NCBI GenBank assembly: GCA_022574595.1
Contig: JACZRS010000017.1
Coordinates: forward strand, 42,033 to 106,032
Origin: Planctomycetota bacterium
GTDB taxonomy: Bacteria; Planctomycetota; Phycisphaerae; Phycisphaerales; SM1A02
Direction of reading: 5' to 3'
DNA: 64,000 nt
Shown piece by piece: positions 37,080 through 45,898 of the stretch. The position numbers were made by a program, and so were the translations under genes. The first letter of the stretch is position 1. The number at the start of each line of letters is the position of its first letter. The notes beneath the pieces are model-generated. The model was not told where the DNA came from, ran no database searches, and saw only the letters and a list, made by a program, of their open reading frames with translations.

Positions 37080-39668
37080 TTATCCATTTCCAAGCGGGAT
37101 GTTTCGTAACCAGAGTTCCCAAGTACCACGATCAATAAGATTGTCATCTTCTTCAAATGCACTATCAGGTAATTGACTTAGCTTTACAATTGCACGGTTA
37201 TGTGCATTTATCATCCGTTTATCATCACCAAGCTTGTAGTAGCAATTGACAATTTGAATCAGTGCAGTTATTGATGAGTGGTGTTCGGGAAAACGCGCAG
37301 CGGCTGCGTTATACATACCCACTGCTTCTTCATAATTTTCAAGATCAAAGGCACAGTGGCCTTGATACAAATAGGCACTGCGCAATACTTGTTGTTGAAG
37401 GCGATCTGCAGGCAAAGGACCCGTTGAGTCGTCGCGCTGCGTCATTTGTGAGTAAAACCCCAGGGCTTTTTCAAGTTGGCGTCTGCGCATAATTACAAAA
37501 TCGCCACGCTCAATGGGGGAAAGCACAGGATCCTTAAGTTTCTCGTTGATCTGCTCTGCGTGCAATCTATAACTATCAGCCAGATGAAATAGAATCTCGT
37601 TGGCGCGTGGATCATCCGCATAGCGCTGTCTTGCTTTATCAAGTCGTTCTATGGCTGGCAGGTATTCCTGTGCATCATAAAATAGCTCGCCAAGTTCAAA
37701 GAGAGCATCTCTATATTCAGGTGCATTTGGGTTTAGTAATGCATTACCTTGCAGAACCATTTCCAATTGCTGCTGCGCTTCACGCTTTCTGTCGCGCGCT
37801 AAATAACATCGAGCCAAAGGAACATGAGAAGCTGCTGCAAACTGACTGCGTGGATGCTTTGCTATTACAGTTTCATACTGCAAGGTAGCGATTTCGTAAT
37901 CCCCATCCGCTTGAGCGCACTTTCCCAAACGAAAAAAAGCTTCAGGCCTGCGCGGATCAGCTTCTGATCGACCTGCAATGTATTCCTCAAAGTGCAAAGC
38001 AGCCTGATTGCTAAATCCTGCAAGATCATAACTATCCGCAGCAATCCAGAGTGAATCCGCCCAAGAATCATCCTGGCCGATGGCGCTGGCTAAACTTCTG
38101 GCGCGGCGAACATAATAATCCGCAGCATTTCGATAATGCTCCATAGCTTTGTGGCGTATCGCAGGATCTACTTTTTCCAATGCTGCAACTTGAACATTAT
38201 CTTCGCCTGTTGCAGCACGCAGCAAATCATCCGCAAGCTGGCGTGAAGTATAGGCAATACGAAGTAGAGTTCCGGTAGAAACTAGCCCTGGATCAAACAG
38301 CTTTTCTGCCAGTAATACATATTCAAGAGCAATATCTAATTTGCCAGCTGTTAGAGACGTTTCATGCCTGTCAGTTAGGCTGCGAGATACACGTGGAGCA
38401 TTCACATCTCGTCTTGGACCAGACCTGGCAAGTAGATCGAGCACCAAACTATAGTCCTCAAGTCCCTTTTCGTGATCCCCAAGGATGCTATGTACCTCAG
38501 CTCGACCCAAAATACCAGGTAAGTAACTTTTAGTAGCTTGATAATCTCGCGCAACTTCGTCAAAGCGTCCGAATGCATCGAGCCATTCACCGTTTGCGAT
38601 ATCTACTTGCCCGAGTAGTACAAGAGTATTACCTCGAACTGGTTCAGGTCCAACAAACTGTTTAAGGGCTTTTTGTAGATTGAATTCAGCGTCTGGATAC
38701 TCTCCGAGATCGTAATAGCCTCGCCCCAACAAGGTATATAGTTCGCCGTAATTGACGATGTCTTCTTTACTACTATCCAGCTCAAAGCGGCGCATATCCA
38801 AGAGGAGCCGATCAATGGCTTGCTGGACATATCCTGCTTCCAGTCGAAGCTCCGCTTGGCGCGCAATTGCCCAGGAAGAATCCGGGATAGTTAGCATTTG
38901 ATCCGCGCGATAGTCATCAAGGAGAGCCATTAACAACTTGTACGAAAGATCTTCTTGCTTGAGACTCTGCTCCACGAGGCGGCGTAGAATACGATTTCGA
39001 ATTCGCCTTGTTTCAGGTTCAGCATCCACCGCAGCCAACAATCCCTCAATCTCAGCTAGCCTTTTCAGGGCACCATCACGATCCCCAATTTCAAGTAGGG
39101 ATATAGCCCATCGTTCAATTCGTGGTGCGCTAAGTATTGCGCCTAGTTCCGTTGCGCTAGAGTATTGCTCAACAATTTTCGTATGGTTCTCACGCGTATT
39201 GACGCCTTCATCAATGAGCTTGGCCGCGACCCAGTCACCAACCAGCACATAATAACGCGCTTGCTCCATTGAAGTTGCTAAAAGCAGACTTGGCTTAATT
39301 ACGTCATTTAGCTGCGAAGCAGCCAGGTCAAGCCTGCCACTTTCAATAAAATTTTCAACTTGATCTAGCGCGCCTCTGAAGTCGTTCTCACGGTCTTTAG
39401 TTGAGGCGTAGAATATGCCCGCAACTATCAGCGTTGTGCTGATGAAGAGAACGGGTATTTGCCAAAGATTGCCCCAAGCAGACCATTGAGCATCAGATTG
39501 CTCCTTTGAATCCACTGCGTCGGCGGAATCCGCCTCACGGGGCGCACGTTCAGCGCGCTCCTTATCTTGATCGTCGGCCACCGGAGATCCTCTCACTGCC
39601 GCTGTCGATCTAGCTGCGACACCCAACCCGGTGAGCCGCACCAACGGCGAATCCGTTCGCCGTCGCAT
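37080..39668 (-). CDS. Large membrane-anchored TPR-repeat protein
   Basis: The 862-residue protein has one membrane helix (IPVLFISTTLIVAGIFYAST, near residue 80). It then consists of many tetratricopeptide repeats, for example YGELYTLLGRGYYDLGEYPDAEFNLQKAL and AFFRLGKCAQADGDYEIATLQYETVIAKHP. TPR arrays build protein-protein interaction scaffolds, here outside the cytoplasm. The target is unknown. It is placed 33 bases upstream of the FlgN-like gene, so a flagellar or envelope role is possible. Confidence 0.8.
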   Translation of the reverse strand: MRRRTDSPLVRLTGLGVAARSTAAVRGSPVADDQDKERAERAPREADSADAVDSKEQSDAQWSAWGNLWQIPVLFISTTLIVAGIFYASTKDRENDFRGALDQVENFIESGRLDLAASQLNDVIKPSLLLATSMEQARYYVLVGDWVAAKLIDEGVNTRENHTKIVEQYSSATELGAILSAPRIERWAISLLEIGDRDGALKRLAEIEGLLAAVDAEPETRRIRNRILRRLVEQSLKQEDLSYKLLMALLDDYRADQMLTIPDSSWAIARQAELRLEAGYVQQAIDRLLLDMRRFELDSSKEDIVNYGELYTLLGRGYYDLGEYPDAEFNLQKALKQFVGPEPVRGNTLVLLGQVDIANGEWLDAFGRFDEVARDYQATKSYLPGILGRAEVHSILGDHEKGLEDYSLVLDLLARSGPRRDVNAPRVSRSLTDRHETSLTAGKLDIALEYVLLAEKLFDPGLVSTGTLLRIAYTSRQLADDLLRAATGEDNVQVAALEKVDPAIRHKAMEHYRNAADYYVRRARSLASAIGQDDSWADSLWIAADSYDLAGFSNQAALHFEEYIAGRSEADPRRPEAFFRLGKCAQADGDYEIATLQYETVIAKHPRSQFAAASHVPLARCYLARDRKREAQQQLEMVLQGNALLNPNAPEYRDALFELGELFYDAQEYLPAIERLDKARQRYADDPRANEILFHLADSYRLHAEQINEKLKDPVLSPIERGDFVIMRRRQLEKALGFYSQMTQRDDSTGPLPADRLQQQVLRSAYLYQGHCAFDLENYEEAVGMYNAAAARFPEHHSSITALIQIVNCYYKLGDDKRMINAHNRAIVKLSQLPDSAFEEDDNLIDRGTWELWLRNIPLGNG

Positions 39669-39727
39669 CGATTATCGGCCTTGCGTATGAGAAGACTTCA
39701 GCATTGGGAATCGCGCCAGGCCAATAG

Positions 39728-41317
39728 TTATCGGTCCTTGGGGGATTCTGCATCCTGCTTAGGCTTGTCCTGACAAACTACTGTTCTAGCCATTAAATCG
39801 CTCAACCCCTGTACCTGGGGGTTACCCAATCCTACAAGCACAAGCACTGGTATTAAGAGCACAATCAGCTTCAACAAATTGCGAACCAATGTTGCTGCAA
39901 AAGATGCACGAACTCCCGCCTGAGCTGTAACAACTCGCAGGCCAAGTAAGGATTTTCCAAGCGTTCTGCCGAAAATTGACTCGCAGATCATGCTATGAAT
40001 AAAAGTCAGACCAATCACAAGAAGCACAGGAATGGTATCCAAGATATCTGTGGTCCAAACAGGCAATTTGGAAAATTCATTTATCGGGTATTGAAATACA
40101 AGTGAAACCACAAGGACAGATGCAAGCAAATCAATGAATACTGCTGCAAGTCTTGCTGTTGGTGCTGAGATTCTTAGTGAATCGGGCAAAGTGGCAGGCG
40201 TAGTTTTTGCGCCACCTCGAGTGATGATGACTATTACCAAGATAGTTACGCCGAGGCCAAAGATTATTGGAATATGGATCGCTCTCATGACCAACTGCCT
40301 TTGGCTTTGCATTGGTACTGGCAAACCCACCGATCCATCAATGCTATCAATATGGCGAATGGTTCGGGTAGTTTGATTTGTCTGCTCAATAAATCGCAAA
40401 CCATCGCTCATCCCTACAAGCGTCCAGAGACCTTTAGGTAAAGGTAATTCTGTCAGGCTTAGTAACGAATCCTGCCTTAGATATGACAAACTAAGAACAC
40501 TTTCCTGCATTTCTTGCATTGCCAGTACAATTTGGGAGTCAACGGTCGTTACTGCCCTTAGATTGCCAAGGTTTATCTCGAACTTAGATTCAACCCATTG
40601 GTCTTTCCTAACTCGCCTATAAAGGATTGCGCTTGCTGGACTTGATGACTCCTGTGATAGGATCACCAATTGCGTGGAGCCTTTACCTATTGCAACCATT
40701 GCGCACTGGCTACCCGGTGAAAAGCCGCTCGGCAAAGATATTTGTTCCCACCTTTGTCCATGTAGTTGTTCAAGTACTGGCGCTTTTAGCACTGGATCGG
40801 ATGCAGTTGAGCCTTCGCGTCCAACTATTTTTATGCCAGCACGTTGCGTTGGAATCCTCAGAGCAATCGGGCCATCGGCTGTGCCTACAAAACCAACTAG
40901 AATCCCCATGCCTGACAGTGAATCGACTAATCCAAACTGATCGGGTGGATCGTAATAGTAAAAACCAAGCGAAGATTTGGAGTAGATCTGTGTGGTTAAG
41001 GTTTCTCGTTTAGGCGGATCTGATCCAGGTTTAGCTGGAAATATCATCCAAACCTGATTATCCCAAGCGGCCATGGCTAGTGGAGCTTCAGGCAGCGTTC
41101 GGCCAGGACTTAAGTAAGGCCCTTCCATTTCCCTGGCATGATGATAAAGCATTAGTGGTGCATCAGCATCAGGCGTTGGCACAACAAACCATAAATGATC
41201 CGCACATGAAGCGCTGACCATCTCATCAGCAAAGGCAAAACTTCCAACAAAAAGTAAGCTGCCAAGCCCAATTGCAATGAGCAGAATCTTCGGATTGGTG
41301 ATTCGCAGCCGAGCCAT
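39728..41317 (-). CDS. RDD-family membrane protein with large extracytoplasmic domain
   Basis: The 529-residue protein has an N-terminal hydrophobic segment (ILLIAIGLGSLLFVGSFAFA) and about 300 residues outside, with repeated beta-type stretches that might be a propeller. A membrane helix (AIHIPIIFGLGVTILVIVII) and a C-terminal RDD domain of about three helices follow, beginning APTARLAAVFIDLLASVLVV. RDD domains are of unknown or transport-like function. It lies 59 bases upstream of the TPR gene on the same strand. Confidence 0.78.
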   Translation of the reverse strand: MARLRITNPKILLIAIGLGSLLFVGSFAFADEMVSASCADHLWFVVPTPDADAPLMLYHHAREMEGPYLSPGRTLPEAPLAMAAWDNQVWMIFPAKPGSDPPKRETLTTQIYSKSSLGFYYYDPPDQFGLVDSLSGMGILVGFVGTADGPIALRIPTQRAGIKIVGREGSTASDPVLKAPVLEQLHGQRWEQISLPSGFSPGSQCAMVAIGKGSTQLVILSQESSSPASAILYRRVRKDQWVESKFEINLGNLRAVTTVDSQIVLAMQEMQESVLSLSYLRQDSLLSLTELPLPKGLWTLVGMSDGLRFIEQTNQTTRTIRHIDSIDGSVGLPVPMQSQRQLVMRAIHIPIIFGLGVTILVIVIITRGGAKTTPATLPDSLRISAPTARLAAVFIDLLASVLVVSLVFQYPINEFSKLPVWTTDILDTIPVLLVIGLTFIHSMICESIFGRTLGKSLLGLRVVTAQAGVRASFAATLVRNLLKLIVLLIPVLVLVGLGNPQVQGLSDLMARTVVCQDKPKQDAESPKDR

Positions 41318-41340
41318 GCCTCGATCATAGCCTTATGCCG

Positions 41341-42210
41341 CTAAGGCGTTGCTGGTTCCTTGGCTTCTCGCTCAATTCGATCAGGCTTAAAAGTACGAAT
41401 TATCCAATCCAGATCAAAGAAATGATCCTTTACTACATCCACTGGCTCTCGAAGTGCAAGCTTAATCTCCCCCAATCCTTGCGTGTTATAGATATCTACA
41501 AGCGTAGGAAACCTGGGCTGAGTGCCGGGAACTAAACCCACCATCTCCACAGTGTCATATCGCCTCAGCAATAGTTCGCTATACATTTGTATCTTCCCCT
41601 CTGCGGTCAGATACTCGATGCGAATCGGCAATTTCTTTTCTCGATCGAAAAATAGCCGCAGCGATCGCTCCTCCTCCGAAACGCTCAATATCCAGGCATC
41701 ACGCTTAACATCAAAGTCCACTAGCTTTGATTTAGCGTTTCCCGGCATAATTAATTTTGATAAACCCAGCATTTTCAGCAGCAATCCAGGCTCGATGGGC
41801 AGTCGCGTTGGTGAATCCTCTTGCTTGTGTTCATCACTGCCATACACATAGAGAACTTTTTCCTCCTTTGCAAAAGTCATCACCCACGCATCATCACCAC
41901 TAGAGCCCAGCCACATCAATCGCTCGCCCATCTTTTGAATGTTCATTGCTGTTTGCCCAGGTAGCTTGATCCATACTTCCGCCAGGCAAGTCTCAAAATG
42001 ATCTCCATCATCATCAGTCCAGCGCATTTCGATCGAACCGCCTGCGTTGATCCCCCGGAATTTATTTATGCGCTCATTGTGATGACTTACTAGCGATTCA
42101 TAGGTAGGCGCATTAGCAATATGCCCATCTTGTGGATCAGTTGGTTGCGTGGATTGGCAAGCAATTAAAAGCAGCACAAGCATAAATAGCAAAGCCAACC
42201 TTGCAGCCAT
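41341..42210 (-). CDS. Lipoprotein, LolA-like fold suspected
   Basis: The 289-residue protein has a lipobox (LLLIAC, lipid-linked Cys18) after a hydrophobic leader. Beyond it come alternating beta segments (INAGGSIEMRWTDDDGDHFETCLAEVWIKLPGQ and SLRLFFDREKKLPIRIEYLTAEGK), the style of LolA/LolB or DUF4292-type lipoprotein folds. It should be anchored in the cytoplasmic or outer membrane. The exact function is unknown. It lies 3 bases after the gene at 42214-42762. Confidence 0.75.
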   Translation of the reverse strand: MAARLALLFMLVLLLIACQSTQPTDPQDGHIANAPTYESLVSHHNERINKFRGINAGGSIEMRWTDDDGDHFETCLAEVWIKLPGQTAMNIQKMGERLMWLGSSGDDAWVMTFAKEEKVLYVYGSDEHKQEDSPTRLPIEPGLLLKMLGLSKLIMPGNAKSKLVDFDVKRDAWILSVSEEERSLRLFFDREKKLPIRIEYLTAEGKIQMYSELLLRRYDTVEMVGLVPGTQPRFPTLVDIYNTQGLGEIKLALREPVDVVKDHFFDLDWIIRTFKPDRIEREAKEPATP

Positions 42211-42213
42211 GGG

Positions 42214-42762
42214 TTATATCTCACCCTGTAAAACTTCAGTTAGCTGATCGGAAAGCTCACGAATATCCTCTTCGCTAAGCTGAGGATTAATCACCTCAAT
42301 GAGAGGCGAATCGGGATCCGATCCCTTGGGACGCATAAACCAAATTTCGTTATCCCCCTTGTCCCCTGCATCCCCCTCATCCCCCCCACCACCTCTGCGA
42401 ACATAACGCAGCAATCTCTTTCGCATCAATATCAATGCAAGAATAAATCGAAATGCAATTCGCTGCTGACGCTTGTCTTGGCCCAGCCTTTCAAACAAAT
42501 CCATCAGCACCGAGTCGTCTACGAGAATCTTCTCCTTGGCATCGGAAGCTGGGACTGTTGTTCGCCAATAGCTAAATAGTCGCTCCGGTCGAGTTCCCGA
42601 CTCCCATTCCCTGGGGCAGTAGTCCAGACGATCAAATCCTTCATCCTCAATTCGCTCGCAAAGTGTGGCAATACATTCATCGCCAGGCTGCAAAGTCTCC
42701 CCTGAAGCTGCACAAACACCGGTCGGTCGGCCTACTCGATACTCTGATCCATACTTTGACAC
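42214..42762 (-). CDS. Conserved hypothetical protein with Cys-rich N-terminus
   Basis: The 182-residue protein has GVCAASGETLQPGDECIATLCERIEDEG and DYCPREWESG in the first 60 residues, giving cysteines that could form a small metal site. A middle helical part (RIAFRFILALILMRKRLLRYV) and a Gly/Asp-rich loop follow. Such short proteins with a C-x-x-S-G start occur in planctomycetes, to my recollection. No function is known. The gene is first in the 21-kb minus-strand run. Confidence 0.7.
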   Translation of the reverse strand: MSKYGSEYRVGRPTGVCAASGETLQPGDECIATLCERIEDEGFDRLDYCPREWESGTRPERLFSYWRTTVPASDAKEKILVDDSVLMDLFERLGQDKRQQRIAFRFILALILMRKRLLRYVRRGGGGDEGDAGDKGDNEIWFMRPKGSDPDSPLIEVINPQLSEEDIRELSDQLTEVLQGEI

Positions 42763-42887
42763 AACCTGATCTTAGGACATTTAGCACTGATCGTCACCCA
42801 TAGTTTTGCGGATACCTCATGGCGCGGATTCTGCCGATATACTCTCTATAGATATACTGATGTTTTTGTGCCTAATTGGAAGGATTC

Positions 42888-43805
42888 ATGCTCCCTACGA
42901 TCCAGAAAATACTCCGTAGCTATGAATGGTATGAGATCGTCCTGGAATTGGCGGTGATCTGGCTGTGCGTGTACATGGTCGTGCGCTTCCTAAAAGGAAC
43001 GCGCGGCGCAGGTGTGATCAAAGGCTTCATAATCTTATTAGTACTCTTAACCTTAGCCATTCAAGTGCTGGGCCAGGAAAGCGATGCATTTGGGCGATTA
43101 AAATTCATCTATGAGCGCTTCTTAGGCCTAGTTGCACTTCTACTAATTGTGGTATTCCAACCTGAGTTGCGCCAAGCCATGATCCGCTTAGGGCACACAC
43201 GTTGGCTAGGCGGTTCACGCAGACAAGTTTCGCGCGTAGTTGACGCAGTAAGTGAAGCTGCGATATTTCTAAGTAAAAGTCAATTTGGCGCACTTATAGC
43301 AATTGAAAGAAATGTAGGTTTGGCCGGGCTCGCAGAAGGCGGAGTTCGCATGGACGCTCATGTAAGCGCGCGCCTACTGGAATCAATATTTTGGCCCAAC
43401 AGTCCGCTGCATGATCTAGGTGTAGTCATTCGAGGTGACCGCGTGGTAGCAGCATGCGTACAGTTCCCACTTGCAGAAGAAGGCTCGGTCCTGCCTGAAC
43501 TTGGTTCTCGTCATCGAGCAGCTGCGGGACTTACATTTGATAGCGATTGCCTGGTCGTAATTGTCAGCGAAGAAACGGGTGGGATATCACTGGTAGAAAG
43601 CGGCATTATGAATCTGGATATTCGCCACGAGGATTTACGTGATCTAATTGCCACTAGGCTTAAAGCAGTGCCAGATGAACCCAGTACAATGCAAACCCAA
43701 GAGGCGGATACTGAACCTACTACTAGCGAAGATGAGACTCCGGTTTTGCATGAAGAAAAGGCTGCTGAAGATGATCCGCCAACCGCACTGGCGAAGGAAA
43801 CTTAG
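42888..43805 (+). CDS. cdaA: Diadenylate cyclase CdaA (c-di-AMP synthase), atypical DGA motif
   Basis: The protein has 305 residues from the ATG at 42888 with GGAAGG close upstream; a TTG at 42876 would add four codons. Three N-terminal membrane helices (about residues 15-85) lead to the DAC domain, as in CdaA. The RHR motif is intact (208-210, GSRHRAAAGL). The DGA motif reads D176-L-G instead of DGA (PLHDLGVVIRGDR). The catalytic Asp is kept. CdaA makes c-di-AMP, which controls potassium and osmotic balance. A YbbR-domain gene follows, as usual. Confidence 0.85.
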   Translation: MLPTIQKILRSYEWYEIVLELAVIWLCVYMVVRFLKGTRGAGVIKGFIILLVLLTLAIQVLGQESDAFGRLKFIYERFLGLVALLLIVVFQPELRQAMIRLGHTRWLGGSRRQVSRVVDAVSEAAIFLSKSQFGALIAIERNVGLAGLAEGGVRMDAHVSARLLESIFWPNSPLHDLGVVIRGDRVVAACVQFPLAEEGSVLPELGSRHRAAAGLTFDSDCLVVIVSEETGGISLVESGIMNLDIRHEDLRDLIATRLKAVPDEPSTMQTQEADTEPTTSEDETPVLHEEKAAEDDPPTALAKET

Positions 43806-43807
43806 TA

Positions 43808-44848
43808 ATGATCAGAAAGAGTGATCTACCGCTATATCTGATCGTAACAGTTGTGGCGCTGCTTATTTGGTTTTGGGCGGTTCTTGAAACACGTGATTCC
43901 AAATCCATGAAGATCACGGTGCAACTTGCAAGTTCATCGGGATCTAATTTGATGCTCTCACCTTCAGAATTTGTAGTTAGTGCGGAAATAGAAGGCCCAG
44001 GCTTTGCGCTTCAAGCTGCAAGTCGTGGTGGCATTAGAACTCCGATCACTCTTACTGTAGGAGTAGAGCTGCCATCAGAGATTGCTGAACCAGGCACACA
44101 CACAATAGATCTTGTATCAGCACTAAATGAACATCCCGACTTTCATAAAGCTCGTGTCATAGTAGTATCAGCAGACCCACCTACAGTTGAAATTACTGTT
44201 GATAAATTGATCGCTTTAACAGCTACGATAATTGAACCTGACCTTAGAGGATTACAACCAGAAGGTGCAATCGTAATTGATCCGCCTCAAGTTGAAATCC
44301 TAATGCCTCAAAATCTCGAGCGAAGGTTTGCTGCGGAAGGCAATGTTCGAGCAGTTATCAATACTGCTCAGTTAACACGACTTGCCCCAGGTGAACCTGC
44401 GCAACTAACGGCAACTCTCTTGCTGCCAGATTGGCTTAGCTCCCAGAAATCTGTCAAAGTTAAACCCAGCACAGTAGCCGTATCGTTTTCCGTGCGCTCA
44501 AATGTTAAAGAAATCGTACTTCCAACAGTCCCTGTACAAATCAGTGGCCCGTTTAAGGATCATGATGAGTACATTGTTGAAATAGTCGAAGCAGATCGCT
44601 TCCTGGAGAACGTTACCGTGATCGCTGATGCGGCACTTATCGATCGCGTACTCAGCGGCGAAGTCAAAGTTCTTGCGTTCGTTCACATCACCAGCATTGA
44701 TAAAGAACAAGGTACTGAAGCAAAGCCTGCGTACTTTCTTGCCATGCTCCCTGAAGGTGGTGCCAGCGAGGTTAAAATCACAATCGCAGGCTCAACGCAG
44801 CCGCCGATGATACATCTTCGCATTTCACCAAGGACGGTTACTCCTTAG
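43808..44848 (+). CDS. YbbR-domain protein (CdaR-like)
   Basis: The 346-residue protein has one N-terminal membrane helix (LYLIVTVVALLIWFWAVL) and then several YbbR-type beta modules outside the cell, each with a TVEI/IVEIV-type strand pattern. In Firmicutes the YbbR protein CdaR binds and regulates CdaA. The gene starts 2 bases after the cdaA stop, so they are co-transcribed. glmM, a common third gene, is absent. Confidence 0.85.
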   Translation: MIRKSDLPLYLIVTVVALLIWFWAVLETRDSKSMKITVQLASSSGSNLMLSPSEFVVSAEIEGPGFALQAASRGGIRTPITLTVGVELPSEIAEPGTHTIDLVSALNEHPDFHKARVIVVSADPPTVEITVDKLIALTATIIEPDLRGLQPEGAIVIDPPQVEILMPQNLERRFAAEGNVRAVINTAQLTRLAPGEPAQLTATLLLPDWLSSQKSVKVKPSTVAVSFSVRSNVKEIVLPTVPVQISGPFKDHDEYIVEIVEADRFLENVTVIADAALIDRVLSGEVKVLAFVHITSIDKEQGTEAKPAYFLAMLPEGGASEVKITIAGSTQPPMIHLRISPRTVTP

Positions 44849-44864
44849 AGATTCGGAGCTACCT

Positions 44865-45884
44865 GTGTCAAAACAGCTTGATGACACCACTAAAGAGCCA
44901 AAAGAAGCAACAGCCAGCCCAAATTTCGTAGGCGGGCGAGTTGCACGCTTAATCCGATTCATCGAATTGCTAGGCGAGACAGAAGGTTTATCCGCAGATG
45001 TTATTGCTGAACGCTTAGCTGTTAGTCGGCGTACGGTTTTTCGAGATCTTAAACTTCTACAACAAGCAGGTGTAGACCTCACATCCAAATCAGGGCAAGG
45101 CTACCGCCTTAAAGAAAAACCCCTCAAAACCACACTCGATCTCGGCCCCATCGAAGCACTCGGTTTATTGCTTTTAGGTAAGCTCGCAGAAGCAATGCCC
45201 GCACAACCACTCTTTGCTCAAGCAACACAAGCTGTGCACAAAATCATCGCGCACTTACCTAAAGAGGCAAGTGAAGTTTATAGCGATTTAATGAATAGCA
45301 TAACTATCGCACCAGGTGGTTTAGATTTTGCCTATAGCGATGATAAACACTTCCGAACACTTCAATACTGCATAGAAGAAAGAATCATCTGCAAGCTTAT
45401 TTATCAAGGCGTAGATGAGCAGCAACAAGTAATCACGCATATTCGACCTTTGCACCTACATTTTTACAAACGAACCTGTTACTTGTTAGCCTATAGCGAG
45501 CTGCACGAACAAGTGCGAATGTTTAAGCTGGCGCGAGTCCTGAAAATTACGCAAACCAACGATACATTCTCGCCATTTCATTTTTCAATGCAGGAATTCT
45601 TAGACGATGCCTGGGGGATCATTCCCGGCAGCCGCAAGTACGAGATCGCTATCGAGTTTTCGCCACGCGTCGCTACAAATGTATCTGAAGTACATTGGCA
45701 TCGAACACAGCAGGTCTCGTTTGAGCCGGATGGATCTTGCATTTTGCGCTTTACGGTAAGCGGCATAGACGAAATTAAGTGGTGGATCTTGGGTTATGGG
45801 GATCAAGCCATCGTGCGTGAACCACCTGAGCTTCGAGATGCTGTTCGTGATATCGCAATTAACACTGCTAAGAATTACGAGTAA
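44865..45884 (+). CDS. WYL-domain transcriptional regulator
   Basis: The protein has 339 residues from a GTG at 44865, with GGAG about 7 bases upstream. An N-terminal winged helix (ELLGETEGLSADVIAERLAVSRRTVFRDLKLLQQAGVDL) is followed by a WYL module (residues ~150-320) whose LHLHFYKRTCYLLAY stretch corresponds to the W-Y-L motif. It lies 16 bases after the YbbR gene, so it might be part of the c-di-AMP operon. WYL domains often sense small ligands, sometimes nucleotides. A link to c-di-AMP is inference only. Confidence 0.85.
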   Translation: MSKQLDDTTKEPKEATASPNFVGGRVARLIRFIELLGETEGLSADVIAERLAVSRRTVFRDLKLLQQAGVDLTSKSGQGYRLKEKPLKTTLDLGPIEALGLLLLGKLAEAMPAQPLFAQATQAVHKIIAHLPKEASEVYSDLMNSITIAPGGLDFAYSDDKHFRTLQYCIEERIICKLIYQGVDEQQQVITHIRPLHLHFYKRTCYLLAYSELHEQVRMFKLARVLKITQTNDTFSPFHFSMQEFLDDAWGIIPGSRKYEIAIEFSPRVATNVSEVHWHRTQQVSFEPDGSCILRFTVSGIDEIKWWILGYGDQAIVREPPELRDAVRDIAINTAKNYE

Positions 45885-45898
45885 ATTTAAGTGTCTAG

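Noticed and set aside
42820..42835. Sigma-54-like string upstream of cdaA (TGGCGCGGATTCTGCC)
   Set aside because: GG/GC spacing fits, but the flanks match the consensus poorly and no activator or flagellar link is nearby on this strand. Probably chance.
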